A stretch of 64,000 bases of DNA from Chamaecyparis obtusa (taxonomy: Eukaryota; Streptophyta; Pinopsida; Cupressales; Cupressaceae): NCBI GenBank assembly GCA_027943335.1, contig BSBK01002935.1:271001-335000 (forward strand). Reading direction: 5' to 3'. The notes under the pieces were generated by a model that did not search any database, had not been told where the DNA came from, and worked only from the letters and a program-made list of their open reading frames with translations. A program made the position numbers and the translations under genes. This document shows, piece after piece, positions 36,123 through 48,605 of the stretch (positions are counted from its first letter, which is position 1; the number at the start of each line of letters is the position of its first letter).

Positions 36123-38672
36123 TGTTATCCCAATTTTCATATACATGTAAATTTGGCCAAATCTATCCCAGGGTCTATATTTTTATCCTCCCAAGCACTC
36201 TGCAAAATTTTATGGCTTCATCTATTTACCCTTGGTCTCTGTAACCATTTCTAGGTCCTTGGCTAGGCCCCAAAACCCTTAAAATTTCATAAACTAGCCG
36301 TTATTGGCCAAACCCTCAAAAAACCCTAGGCCTTGTTATAATTTATTCTTACTTTTTTAACCACTTAAACTCCTCAATTCCCATGTGCGTTTTAATGCCT
36401 TCAGTCACCAGTTCTCTAAGTTCTTCAGCGGTGGTCTTTCTTATTCGGTGAACTGGCAATGGCTCTTCCTTCAGTCGCATAATATCTTAATCCCCGGTGG
36501 GGTTTCCTTTTCATTTCTTGATTCTATGACTCGACGGTTTCCTTTGGTCACCAGTTGTCTAAATCTTCTGGTAGTTATCCAAATGTTTTGGTGATCAGGT
36601 GATTGCAGTGGTTCTCATAATCACCAAATGTTTGGTGGTTAGGTTTGAGTATCTTGTGACTCAGTGAATGGTCACTTTTCTTCAGTTGGGAAATCACTCA
36701 ATATTACTCAGGGTAAGCTTTTGGTTCAGTGATTCAGTGAAGATTTCTTTTGTTCATGTATTCTCTAATTTTAACCGTGGTTCCTTGAAGTATTTAGTGA
36801 ACAAGAGATTGCCTTTGGTCGCTAAATCACCAGGTCAAAGTGGGGTTAGTTCTATAGGGAGTGGGTGATGTGTCAGAGTGGGGTCCTGATTAGGAAGATC
36901 TAACAGCTGGCATATATTCACATCAGTTGTTATCAGAACATGAGATCTTCAAATGACTGTCAATCTTTTCTTTTGTGTAGCGCTTCAGAGTTTAGTGGGT
37001 CCACTACCACATTGTCCTACTTGGAGGCTTCCTATTGGTCGAAAGGAGATGACTTGTAATTTTTCCAGCGGGTGCAAGGATGTTAGAAGCCTAGAAATCT
37101 ATGGCTGGTGTGTTTTCTCATGAAAAGTGTCAGAGGTATGTGATTTTTAGACAGCCATTGATTTCTCCTCGTGACATAACTCTTCATTCAGGCGGGTCCA
37201 CTGCTACATGTATATGAATGACAGCTTCTGATTAGTCCACATAATGGTGATTAAGCACTTGTTAGTGGGTCCTGATCTTTTTAGGAGGTTAAAGTACAAC
37301 AAGATCTTGTGGTTGTCACTATGCCACTGAGATAAGATGCAAGCTATTTAAGTTAGTGGTTTAGCGACAACCATTTGATGTTCTTTCTGTAGGTCATGGG
37401 TTCGAGTCTGTCAGGTGTGCTGACTTGCTCAAATGTAATTGGTTGCCAAGTGCTGATGAAGATTTCCAGGTGGGTCCATTTTTCAGAAGGGTTTCTGGCT
37501 TAAAGAGATCTATGGTGGGTGTATGATCTGAAGGAATATTTAGTGGCCATGAGATCATGCACCCGCCGTTATATCAGAATCTTATCTTCAGTGGGACCGA
37601 TGTTAGGGGCTTGCTGAGGTGTTGTTGATGAGGCGGTCGAGAACAAATAAAATATTGACATGTGGAGATGGGCCCAGGTTTAACAGAGTATTTGGCAACT
37701 CTAATAAACTTCTCTTTGGTCACTCATTTGCATGATAAGATAACAGTACTCTAAATGATCTAGCGAGTTCATGGATGTTTGTATTCATACAATCGCAGGA
37801 TGAGTTAGTAAGGTCCTAAAATTCTTAGTGATCTAGCCATTGTCTTTGGTCACCAATTTTCCAGATGTAAGTCGGATTCTCATGAGTGGTTAAGAGAGTA
37901 TTCTACGAATCGATGAATGAAAGATTTCTCTTGTTCATGGGATATAACTGAGGTTAGCCGAAAGACTTAGAGATTCAATGATATCCTTGTTCACTGAATT
38001 TCTTGACCAGACCAAGGTAAGCCAGTGGATCTCATGACTTAGAATTCTTCAGTCGCATAGTCGCTAAAAGACTTAAGAAGATAGAAGGTTAAAGTGGGGC
38101 CAAGTTGCTAGGTGTGCTGACGTGCTAATTTTTCATTGGTCCTCATATTGCTGATATGGACTCAAATTTTTCAAAGGGTTTCATGACCATTTTAGGATAG
38201 ATCTGAGCTATTCATCTTTTAGGAATTAAAAGATATCGATGGACACATTTTAAAATGATAGGCTAGCCATTGCAATTCAAATTTGAATATCTCTGCGGGG
38301 GTTTTTTGCTAGTTTTTGATTCAATGGGATACAATGGCGAGGTATCTTAGGAAATTTATGATGTTGTAGGACATTTGCAGTTGAGAAAGATGATGAGAGG
38401 CCTGGCCAACTGTCATGGGTTGATTCATGTCCCTGAGAGGTACCCTTTTTGCATTCATGGTGAGACTTTGTGCAATAAAGTAGATGAATCCAGGTTGCTT
38501 GTTCGCGAGGTTGATGCAGTACAAAGATGGGCACATAATATCTGATTGGCCATAGTATTACAGAGATGCATTTATGATCAGACTTGATAGATGTAGGGTT
38601 TATTATTCTAATGTAAAATCCATGAAACCCTAGTTAGGTTTTTTGACTCCTACCTGCGTGCAGTTGGGTATG

Positions 38673-38680
38673 TATATATT
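38673..38680 (+). promoter_or_regulatory. LTR TATA box
   Basis: TATATATT in GGGTATGTATATATTG. The same sequence recurs at 51928-51935 in the 3' LTR, and a comparable TATATATAATG is at about 24729 in the truncated family member. The conserved position supports a core promoter. Confidence 0.55.
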
Positions 38681-40345
38681 GTATTTTTGGAGCTTTTGAG
38701 CTCAGAGTTAGACAATTTGTAGAATAATTGCATTTTTCTTAAGGGTCATCTTTGGTATCATCTCTACCCTCTGGCTTATACAGTTGTATTTCTCCCATTG
38801 ATGAATTCAAACATTGCAGAGATATTTTGTGACAATTCTTCATGTCCCTATGCTTCCTTGTCCGAGTTCATCTCTTATTGAATTGAAGTATATGATGTTT
38901 TTAGTGGTATCTTAGGGTTACTGATCCCTCTTATTTTCTGTAACTATGTGTGTTATTGTGTTTGATCTGATTTAGATGCTTTTATGGGTATACTTTAGCC
39001 CCCTAACAATCTTGTCTCAATCCTACACTGAGTTGCAGAAGTGAATGTCTGCTTGCAGGTCATAAATTGTGTCTTATGTTTAGACCCTTCTATGAAATAC
39101 TTATGCAAGCCTATTCAGTAAGTTATGACCTACTATACCTAAGCCTTTCATTGATTTAATTTCTCTATACTGAGATCCAAACCCTAATTTTGGTGCCTCA
39201 CCTAGTAGGTAGTTTGCTTTCTAGTCTTTTCCTTTTTAAGCACTCCTATCCCTTTCCTCAAAAAGTTTACTTTTCATGTCTAGAAGCAAATTAAGGTGAT
39301 TATCCAAGAGGAACCTACCTAGAACCTGTTGGGCTTTTTCCTTGCAGGACCAAGCTTGAATCAAATAGTTGGTCTTAAAACACTGGTTAGGCACTCAAGC
39401 TTGACAAGAGAAACAAACCAATTGATGAGGATAAAGAGAAATCCTCCTTCTTCTTTAAGCTCCACATTCACTCAGGTGGCCATTACCTTATCTGCACACT
39501 CAAGACACCTCATGAAAAAACCAAAGGCCTACAAATAGATTAATGTGGAATAGCAATCAATCTCCTATAGGTATCCTATACCCCAATGATAGAAAGTCTC
39601 ATGCAATAGCCCTACTTGCATGGAATGAGATTGAAAGCCAGAAACATATCCTAACAACATGAAAGGGAAAGGATGGAACTGAAAGGAAATGATTTTAAAT
39701 GGATTTGAAGGGACCCCTAAGATACCCTAAGTCTCTGATAGACCAGTGCCCTATCCAATGGGCTACAGAGTCAAATACCCTACTGCAAGAGATAGTTATG
39801 AAATAAGAAAATAATATGCTCAATGTGTTGATGCCTGACATCAATCACACACCATGACCAAACCTCAACTTAACACCCACCTATGCATTTAAGTATGTTA
39901 TTATCCACTCAAAGGATTTTAACCCTCCCCTTAGAAGAGACCTATAAATAGACAATACATTAACCAGCATCCACTGGAAGATAAACATGACCTATCCTTG
40001 ATATTTCAACTCATACATACATGAATACTAACCCTAAACTAGTTATCTCTGTGAAGAAAACTCCACTTGCAAACACTTAGGCAATACAAGTAGAAAAACT
40101 AGACACCCTTGATGTATGATTAATAAATCCAGAATTCAAATAGAGATAGCTTGGTAATAGTAAGAGTATATTAAATCCTCACACATAAGACAAATCTATT
40201 ACAAAATGCACTATATTCTCTGAACCAACAATGGAGGAAGAACACCCTATATGCAGAGAGAAGAAGAAATCTGCAGGACAGAATCTCTCATTGGAACCAG
40301 GAAGGAACTCTAAACTGGAACCCTTCTAAATGATCTTGAAAATCC

Positions 40346-40352
40346 TTTTATA
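40346..40352 (-). promoter_or_regulatory. TATA box of the solo LTR
   Basis: Minus strand CCTATAAAAGGATT, about 2.1 kb from the LTR start. This places a long U3, containing all the hairpins, upstream of it. Confidence 0.5.
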
Positions 40353-40736
40353 GGAACAAGGATTGCAACAAGCAAAGGATCATTCAGAACAAAAATTAAG
40401 TCTGTAACCACCCAACCAATCAAATCAGAACTCAGAAACCTCACCAAAAGGCCTCGAACAACCAAATCAGTCCATCACCACACGACAAAACACCCCTGCA
40501 AACATTCATGGCATCCTAGACCACACTGCAAACCAATTGCTTCTCACCAAACAAGGTCTTTTCTACATTCAATTCCATAAAAATGGTACCCCCTGTACCT
40601 CAAAAATTCAAACTCAAACTGCAACAGTCATCATGCAATTTGCAGGCTTCATATTTCTCAACTGTTTGCCCCTAGTCACGCAATCGTGCTCTCATGAAAT
40701 TCACTGCCACATAAAACCAATTTCACTTTATGCCTA

Positions 40737-41800
40737 GTCGCATGATCGCAAAGCACCCAACTCACCCTTGCGATCATGTGACTGCATACTCTTAGCCATA
40801 GTCAATGGTCAGTCCAAAACCCCTTTGCAAATTCTTTCACAATATCACCCACAATGACCAATCAAACTCGAGCATGAAACAAGACTGGCACCATGGGCCC
40901 ACTTTAGAACCCCACAACCGTGACATTAGATGGTTAGTCGCATGATTGCATAGCCCAAAAATGGGCTATGTGAACATGAGACACAACATTCCCCTTTACC
41001 CTATCGCAACCACCACCACCACCGCTAAGCAAGGCGGTTAGTTGCATGATCGCATAACCCAAAGATGGGTTATGTGAACATGCGACAACCCATGAACACA
41101 ATGCCTCAGCTCTGCTAATAATCTACCAAGTCACCACCATAGGTCCCACCACCATCGAATAGAACATTACCATCTCAGCATCATCTGACAGCGGGCCCCC
41201 CAAACAACAACAAACAACCAAGTAACCACGCTGACCAACTAGAAGATGCCACAGGGACCGTTGACCCATCCATAAATAGGCCCAGAATCAAATGGAGAGT
41301 GCATGATCACATGGGCTTGAAACCTCCCATGAGATCATGCACCAACTACAAGATCTGCCACTTCACCCCCGCAGATGCCACACTACCATCTCTACTAGCG
41401 GGAACAAGGACACACATTGACCGGTTGCATGATCACATAGCCAAAAACTGGGCTATGCGACCATGCGACAGCCAACCAAAAGCTGCCACATGACCACCTC
41501 TACCTGCCACCACATGAAGATAAAACCACTGCCCACTAGCCAATAGGACACCACCATCGCATCCGGAAGATGCCCCATCACCTGCAACCAAGCCCCAGGG
41601 ACATGTGGCAAGTGGTTGCATGATTACATAGCCAAAAATTGGGCTATGCAATCATACAACAGCTAATCGTAGGCTACCACATCACTACCTCGGACCACTA
41701 AATAGCAACCATCAATGGCCAAGAGCTGAAACCCACACAGACAGATGGCAAGCGGTCGCATGATCGCATGTCAAAAAAGTCTAACATGCGGCCATGTGAC
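40737..41800. repeat. seven dispersed hairpin-forming inverted repeats in the solo LTR U3
   Basis: Inverted repeats of 44-46 bp lie at 40737-40782, 40937-40982, 41041-41086, 41299-41342, 41424-41469, 41615-41660 and 41755-41800. Most have a GTYGCATGATYRCATAGCC arm, a short A-rich loop and a complementary arm ending CATGCGAC. The loops differ and arms carry paired changes, while the core CATGATC/GATCATG is kept. Single-copy spacer DNA separates them, so it is not a simple tandem array. Confidence 0.88.
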
Positions 41801-42583
41801 AACCAACAAGGATCTACCATTTGTCACCCCTCTGACATCAGGCCCACTCAACATCACGTGGATGAATGAAAACCTGCCAACACAGAACAATGTGGCACAT
41901 AAGAAACCACTTGGCAAATAGGACCCACCGAAGAATTGCCGCCTGAGAAAAGTAACATCAATGGCTGGCGTAAGATTGAAAAGGTCTGACAAATCTCTTG
42001 TGAACTTATGCCCACTATTCATCTTCTGACATCATTAGGGCCCACTGAGCCTTTGGAAATTCAGGTCCCACCATCCATCGCACCTGCGCAGTTAAGACCA
42101 AGGTCAAAAACACACAATGTTTTCGACACATAGAAAGACCAAAAACATAGAAAGTTTTCGATGCCAAAGGATAAGCACACAAAACAGGAAGCACAAGGTT
42201 GAAAACAACACAAAGGTTGAAAACATCATGAATTTTTGAAAACACTGTGGGTTTTCGACACTGTGGTAGATTTTAAAGTTTTGTTTCCTGCAGACCTTAG
42301 AATTTGAATATCTTTTTGGATTCGGCAATTTAGGAGGTGCAATTTGGACCAGGGCTTGGTGACATAGTGAAGAACATAGGGAAGAAGGTAAAAACAAATC
42401 TTGCAGAGAAAATAGGCCATTTTCATAAGATTTTGCTATGACTGGAAAATGGGCTAACAGAACCTAGAGGTCTCATTTCAGTTAGCATAGGTCCCACAAC
42501 CTGGAGATGATTCCCATGTTATACTAGGTTATCAAGACTATGAGAGCTTGAGACAAAGGTGCAAACTTAGTGTATAACAATTT

Positions 42584-42601
42584 TGGCATGCCCGGTGGGA
42601 T
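42584..42601 (+). other. primer-binding site of the large Gypsy element
   Basis: Four bases after the LTR end the sequence reads TGGCATGCCCGGTGGGAT. It begins with TGG, as required for pairing to a tRNA CCA end, and resembles the leader I recall from plant Tat elements. I do not assign the tRNA. Confidence 0.6.
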
Positions 42602-42769
42602 AGTAAAAGAAATTAGATTCATGTTAAAGACATGCTATCTCTGATATATGGATTGCATAAAATAGGCTTTTAGAAGTCATTCTACCAAGTATATCTAGTG
42701 ACTCCACTGGTTTCAAAGATCAGGGCTAACCTTGTTCAAGGTTTATGAGAAAGATTGAGACTAGGAGCT

Positions 42770-44290
42770 CAAAGCCCACAAAATTTTTAGAGTTTCCCTC
42801 AAGAAGAAGTCACAAAGGTAGGTCAACTCAAAGAACATTCCCTACAAGGAGAGTTCAATCAACACCTCCTGATAGTTAAGAAAGGAGACCTTCCCACTTT
42901 CACTCTAGAAGAAGAGGCAAATCTCTAACAAGAGATCTAGAATAGGATTCAAATCCAGTAGAAAATACAGCTCATATAGTTGTTAATCTTCAGATTCTAG
43001 CTACTACAATGGCTAGGCCATTTGCATTTGGACCTTTTAATTAGGGTAGTCCATTAAAATTTTCCCAACATCATGATGTGCCCTTGGTGGCACTTAAAAG
43101 TATACTTGATTTCACAGGTGAACTGCAGACAACTACTTTTGAACACATAAGAGATGTGACCACCATCTACAGCATACACAACATTACTCAAGAAGATGTG
43201 GCCACAAAGTTATTAGCAGCCTCTCTAAAAGGTAAGGCTCTTGAATGGTTTAGAACTCTAACTGTTGGTTCTATTACATCATGGGATGAGTTAGGGGATG
43301 CTTTAAGCAAACATTATGAGGACAAATCAGATAACTTGTCTATGGTTGAACAGTTAACAACTATTAAGAGAGACCCTCAAGAACAAATGATAGATTACAA
43401 CAATAGATTCCTTAAAACATGGAATAGAATCCCAGTCTCTATGAGACCATCAGCTGACCATGCTTTCCTATACTACTTGCAAAGTCTAAATGGTCAAATC
43501 TCTATCATGATCCAGTCTATGGGTGGTACTTCTCTACCCCAAGCTTTTGACATAGCTGTCATGGCTGAAAATTGTTTGATTCAAGAAGGCATGATTGCTA
43601 GAAGGCCTCCAATTCCCATTTTTCCTAGCCTTCAACCCATTGCACTTGCACAAGTACCCCCATTTACTCCTATCCCCACCATAGTAGCACCTCAAGCTAG
43701 TACCAGTGGTCAAGAACATGCTAAGGCAAGTTTCTCTCAAGAGTTGCAAGAAATCAAAAGTAGCCAGCAAACTAGTATACAAGAGATGACCAATTTATTG
43801 CAGACCTTGACTAAAGAGGTCACAAATTTAAAGAAACAAGGTCAAGGAATCAGACCACCATTTCAGCCACAAGGCCAAGGTCCTAATCAGCAATATCAGA
43901 ATCAAGGACAACCTTATCAACAAAATAGGCCATCATACTAAGGAGGCTATCAAGGACAAAGACAAAGCTTCAATCAGAGACCATTCCAACCATATAACCC
44001 TACACGTCTAAATTTTGCAAATCTGGTGAGGGATATGGTTCCTAGTCAAAATAATATGGCCATGGAGAATGAATGGTGCTTTCCTTGTAATCAGCCTCAC
44101 AATTAGGCTACATGTTCAAATGGATGGATGAACCAAGCTCTAATGGTTCAAAATGCCTCACAAGCTCAATCAGAGGTTTCATCTAGTCGGTCAGTCCCTC
44201 AACAAGAATCACAAGAGAATGAGACTCCTCTTTTCAATTGGGAGCAACCAGACTTCAATGGAGTCAATGATGATGTAACTTTTTTTGCCT
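42770..44290 (+). pseudogene. Gypsy gag polyprotein
   Basis: A likely start is the ATG at 43009 (MARPFAFGPF). A stop follows at 43042, then a 287-codon open stretch (43078-43941) with LLAASLKGKALEWFRTLTVG, LGDALSKHYE, IDYNNRFLKTWNRIP and FDIAVMAENCLIQEG, the typical course of a Gypsy capsid. A Gln/Pro-rich tail follows, then an unusual zinc-knuckle-like CFPCNQPHN with ATC (about 44070-44120). Stops at 43939 and 44104 are single-base changes. The 42770-43008 stretch is an Arg/Ser-rich leader whose coding status is unclear. Frame shifts by one base near 44300 into the protease frame. Confidence 0.88.
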
Positions 44291-47200
44291 ATACAAGAGC
44301 AAAAAAGAAGAGCTCAGGACATGGAGAGAGAAGATTCCAATGCCAAAGCCACTACATCTATAGAGCCACTGCAGCAAGCTGCTCCCATCACACCTAAGGA
44401 GGCTCCTATCATTATAAGAAAAGAAGGCCAAGTTCTAAAAGAAGTGGAGCTCATTATGTCAAAGACACAACAAAGAGTACACACTGTGACACCTTTTAAT
44501 ATTGTAGACAACATGAAGAAGGTGAATGTCACCATGTCCATGTGGGACTCTTTGGCTCTTCTGGGACAACCTAAAATTTTGAAGAAGGCCATGACAGAGG
44601 TAGCAACTCCTCCACCTGCAAAAGAAGCTACAAAGCCAATGTTGGTTAACACTGATCAATAAAAGGAGGCTCCAAGAAGAAACTCCAAAGGAAATACCAT
44701 TCAAGGTAGGAACTCAAAGCCACCTCCCTTTTATGTATCTTTAATTATTGGAAAATCTTTAGTGCATAATTGTATCGTAGATAGTGGAGCTACTAGCACT
44801 GTGATGTCTAAGAAAGTAGCTGACCAATTAAGACTAAAATATGAGCCCTTCCAAAAGAAGGTTACCCAACTTGATGGATCCTCAGTCAATACTATAGGTG
44901 TGGTCAAGGATACCAGTCTAATCCTGCATGCTAGTCCTAATTTTTCCATCCTCCTTGATATATATATCATAGATCTCCCTGCATTATTTTCTATATGTCT
45001 TTCAAGGGAGTTTACAACTAAGATAGGAGGATATCTATATTTTGACTGGTCTCATGTGTTATTTCATACAAGATATGGGACCGAGGTCACCATTAAATCA
45101 GAACCATTAGCAGCACACCATATAGAGCCATGTGTATCCAACACCATCAATGTAAATTACCCTATATTTGATGACAATGACTTCCAAACCATTAGTGAAG
45201 CAAGCAAAAAGATAGAGAGTATCCCTGATATTTTTCTAGATGAAAGAGCTTCACAGGCCTAAGAAAGTCTTATTTGGGATTTTGGTTTGGGAAGTTATTT
45301 AATACAAGAGAGTGGGGCCATAGAACCAAGCCTTCTCAAAGAGGATATTGATTCAGAGGATCAGAGCAATCAAGTTTGGGAACTATTTTTTGATTGAGTT
45401 AGAAGTAGACATGGTTCTAGTGGTGGTGTTGTGCTAGTGTCCCCAAAAGGAGAAAGGTATTACACTGCCTTTAGATTTAGTTTCTCCTGCACTAGCAATA
45501 CTGCAGAGTATGAAAGTCTAGTCAATGGAATAGAATGGGCTAGAAAAAGAGGGCTTAAAGCCTTAAGAGTTTATGGTGAAAGTGAATTAGTTGTCAGCCA
45601 AGTGAGAGGGATGAGTGAAACCAAGAACAACACCATGAAAACATACAAACATAGAGTTTGGGATGCAATTGAATATTTCTATGCTTTCAATATTGTTGCT
45701 ATCCCTAGGAAATTAAACCAAAATGTAGATAGGTCAGCTGCTATTGGATCTTAGTATGATATTCCAAGTATCATTTCAAAAGAAATGGATCAATAGCATA
45801 TCAAAGTGATTGTCAGACCCTCTATTCCTAATAATGATGTCAATTGGTAGGTGTTTGACAATGATGAACAAATTCTACAATTCTTGTTTGAAGAAGATGT
45901 CTCTTCAAAACACAATCAAGATAGGCTATCACAAAACTATGGTGATCAAGTGATATGACTGAAGTCCAATAAGATGCCTAGAGGTCTTATTACCTTAGAA
46001 ACTATCTTCAACAAGGATGATGAAGTTAACAAGAACAAAGCTTGCCTGGTAGTTCAACAAGAACATTGTGTTGAACTAGAGTTGGAACCAGGTAAGAGTC
46101 TACAATTTGGAAAGATAAATACTGAATTGGAAAAGCAAGCTTATACCCAATTATTCAAATAATTCAATGATGTTTTTGCATGGCAATATGAAGACCTCCA
46201 AGGTTTTGACCCTACCCTTGCTCAGCACACTATTGAATAAGAATCAAATGCCAAACCAGTGAGACAAAAGAAAAGGCCTATTAATCCCAAGCTTGAGCCA
46301 CTTATGCATAAAGAAGTACTCAAACTAATAGAAAGTGGTATCATCTACCCCATCAAGCATACTAGTTGGGTTTCCAACCTTGTTCCTATCAGGAAGAAGA
46401 ATGGGGAGCTAAGGTTATGTGTTGACTTCAAGGATCTTAATAGAGCCTCATTAGAGGACCGCCATCCACTACCCTCCATGGAACAAATCTTACAATGTGT
46501 CTCTGGATCTGAGAGGATTTCATTATTGGATGGCTATTCAGGATACAATCAGATCTTATTAAATGAAGAGGATCAATATAAGACTGCATTTACAACCAAG
46601 TGGTGAAGCGTGGCTTATCAAAAGATGCCCTTTGGTTTGTCAAACGCAGGTGCTACTTTCCAAAAGGAAATGGATATGGCCTTTAAGAGCCTAAAGTACT
46701 ATTTTGTGTTGGTCTACTTGGATGACATAACTGTCTATTCAAAACATGTAGTAGATCATATCAAACATTTGAGGAAGATCTTTGAAAGGTGTAGAGAGTT
46801 TGGGATATCTCTTAATCCCAAGAAATGTGTGTTTGTAGTTCATGAAGGAAAACTATTGGGATATGTAGTATCCAAAGAAGGAATTATAGTGGATCCTGAA
46901 ATAATTGCAGCCATCTTAGAACTACCATTGCCACATCACAAGAAAAGTCTCCAATCTTTCATAGGAAAGATTAATTTTATTAGGAGGTTCTTGCATAACA
47001 TTGCAGATTTACTCAAGCCTTTGACAACCATGTTAAAGAAGAGTTCAGCTTTTAGTTGGACCAAAGAAGGGAGAATCAATTTCCAAGCTATCAAAGAGGC
47101 CTTAACAGAAGCCCCTACTCTCCTAAATTGAAATTTTAGTAAGGATTTTATCCTTTATGCTTATGGGGGTCATGATGCTATATTTGCAATGCTGACTAAA

Positions 47201-47842
47201 GAAAATTCAGATGGATTGGAGCAACCTATTGCTTTCTTTAGCAAAGGTTTAGAGGAGTATGAACAAAGATACTCTTTTGTAGAGAAACATGTACTTGCTA
47301 TGGTAAAGAACCTTAAAAAGTTTAGATATCTATTGACCCATAGCAAGGTACACTTGAAATTTACTCATCCAAGTGTCAAAGAGTTTTTGCTTTCCAAGGA
47401 CCTAAATGAAAAAAGAGCTGGTTGGATTACCAAGGTGATGGAATATGACATAGATATTCAAACTACCAAGCTGGTTAGAGGAAGAGGTCTTTGTGAACAT
47501 TTGGCAGGGAATGAAAGTTCAAAGAAATTCGAACAAGTGGATGCATCTTTGGTGGTGCATTCTATAGAAGAACAAGACAAGGCAACAAGCTAGTTGCCTA
47601 ATATGATCAATTATTTGAAGACGGGACAATGTCCTGTAGATCTAGATTCAGCAAAAAGAAGGTATTATAGATTACAATCTATTCCTTTTGTGCTGATTGA
47701 TGAAGTCCTTTTTAGAAAGGATAATAATGGTGTCCTTTTAAGATGCATAGAATTAGAAAAGGTAGCAGATGTCCTATTTGAATTTCATGATGGACCTTTT
47801 GGAGGTCATTTCAGGTACCCAAGTACAAAGGAGAGTCTCTAA
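44285..47842 (+). pseudogene. Gypsy pol: protease, extra RNase H, RT, RNase H
   Basis: One frame carries everything, interrupted only by point stops. Protease at 44711-45262: PPPFYVSLIIG, then VDSGATSTVM, and DWSHVLFHTRYGTEVTIKSE. A second RNase H-like domain at 45390-45754, before RT: FSCTSNTAEYESLVNGIEWA, VYGESELVVSQVRG, and IPRKLNQNVDRSA; in the motif FD.SR an in-frame stop lies next to the first catalytic Asp. RT at 46259-47131: RQKKRPINPKLEPLM, LRLCVDFKDLNRAS, YQKMPFGLSNAGATFQ and VLVYLDDITVYS. Gypsy RNase H at 47140-47593: ILYAYGGHDAIFAML and RYSFVEKHVLAMVKNLKKF. The connection domain ends LRCIELEKVADVLFEFHDGP at 47805, where an insertion interrupts it. Confidence 0.93.
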
Positions 47843-48600
47843 AAAGTGGAGAAATAGAGAAAACCACATTGAAAAAACTCTACTCCAAAAAGAGACGAAG
47901 ACTAGTCTAAAGGACTGAAGAATCCTCCAAAACTAGGAATCTTCCAGAAAATAGGAACAAAGATGATCATGTACAACATCACTAAAGTATGAAACTGCAA
48001 ACTCTATCAAGAAGAAACTGATGATCTAAAGATTCTCCATAAAAATATGACCAGGTAGAGAAGACTGTAATCTGCATGAGTGCCCTCAAATGACAGTACT
48101 TGAATCAGGACGTAAAAAAGGCAAACACCTAAACTTGAAGATACAGATGGCATAAAAACCAAAATTTTGAAGAGATGATCAATCAAAGCTAGAAGAGTGC
48201 ACCCAAAAAAATAGGAAAGAAAGTGTGTCCATATGGTAAATGATCCATCTCACCAGAATGCATAAGTAGCTAGCCACTACAACTGCCTAGTACATAGAAT
48301 CAAATACTAAATACATAGCTCACACCATCAAACCAAGGAAGTAGTAGAGCCAATAGTAGAAACCCCCCCATACTGCTGACAAGGGAGTAATGATAGGTAC
48401 AATGAAAAAACCATCCAATATGAACTACATGATGAAGAAGAATCTGAAACATCGAATGTGCAGAGAGAGTACAAACACATATAGAGATACCTGAGGCTAA
48501 TGTCATTGGAGGAACTCTCACATGATAAAAGAATATGGAAAACAAAGGAAAACATCAAATCCCCCTGGCACTTTATAATGGAGTGCGAGTAAAAAGAGTA
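47812..48600. mobile_element. 0.8-kb insertion in Gypsy pol, perhaps an LTR-end fragment (minus strand)
   Basis: Gypsy coding sequence breaks after GGHF (about 47811) and resumes as KIMRARYYWP (about 48606). The intervening sequence has no Gypsy similarity. Near its right end the minus strand reads GTGCCAGGGGGATT followed by TGATGTTTTCC (from 48557), which looks like a polypurine tract followed by an LTR start. Towards its left end are TTTTCTCTATTTCTCC-like pyrimidine tracts, as in LTR U5. I found no clear target duplication or tRNA-like head. Confidence 0.6.
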
Positions 48601-48605
48601 TTGCT

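Larger units (their letters stand above)
39327..42459 (-). mobile_element. solo LTR of the hairpin family, inserted in the Gypsy 5' LTR
   Basis: On the minus strand it starts TGTTAGCCCATTTTCC (42459) and ends GCCCAACA (39327), 3133 bp. It is flanked by a perfect 5-bp duplication GAACC (39322-39326 and 42460-42464). Removing it restores an LTR sequence colinear with the 3' LTR. It has no internal region, so it is a solo LTR left after LTR-LTR recombination. It is homologous to the LTR at 1674. A TATA box (minus TATAAAA, 40346-40352) gives its orientation, as do the matching starts. Confidence 0.93.
36123..42579 (+). repeat. 5' LTR of the large Gypsy element, interrupted by a solo LTR
   Basis: LTR sequence occupies 36123-39326 and resumes at 42465-42579, about 3.3 kb in total. 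It matches 49853-52699 throughout, except for a segment of about 470 bp (about 37635-38105) missing from the 3' copy. The long AT-poor open stretches in it are not genes. A TATA-like box is at 38673. The break at 39326/42460 is explained by the element at 39327-42459. Confidence 0.93.

Noticed and set aside
41433..42426. Several minus-strand ORFs of 66-97 codons
   Set aside because: They lie wholly inside the solo LTR; their similarity to ORFs near 2.5 kb is explained by LTR homology.
42584..42601. Assigning the Gypsy primer site to a specific tRNA
   Set aside because: I could not match it to a remembered plant tRNA 3' end with confidence; left unassigned.
48300..48558. Minus-strand ORFs of 76-81 codons
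   Set aside because: Hydrophobic-looking chance ORFs in the pol insertion, without a recognisable motif or start context.
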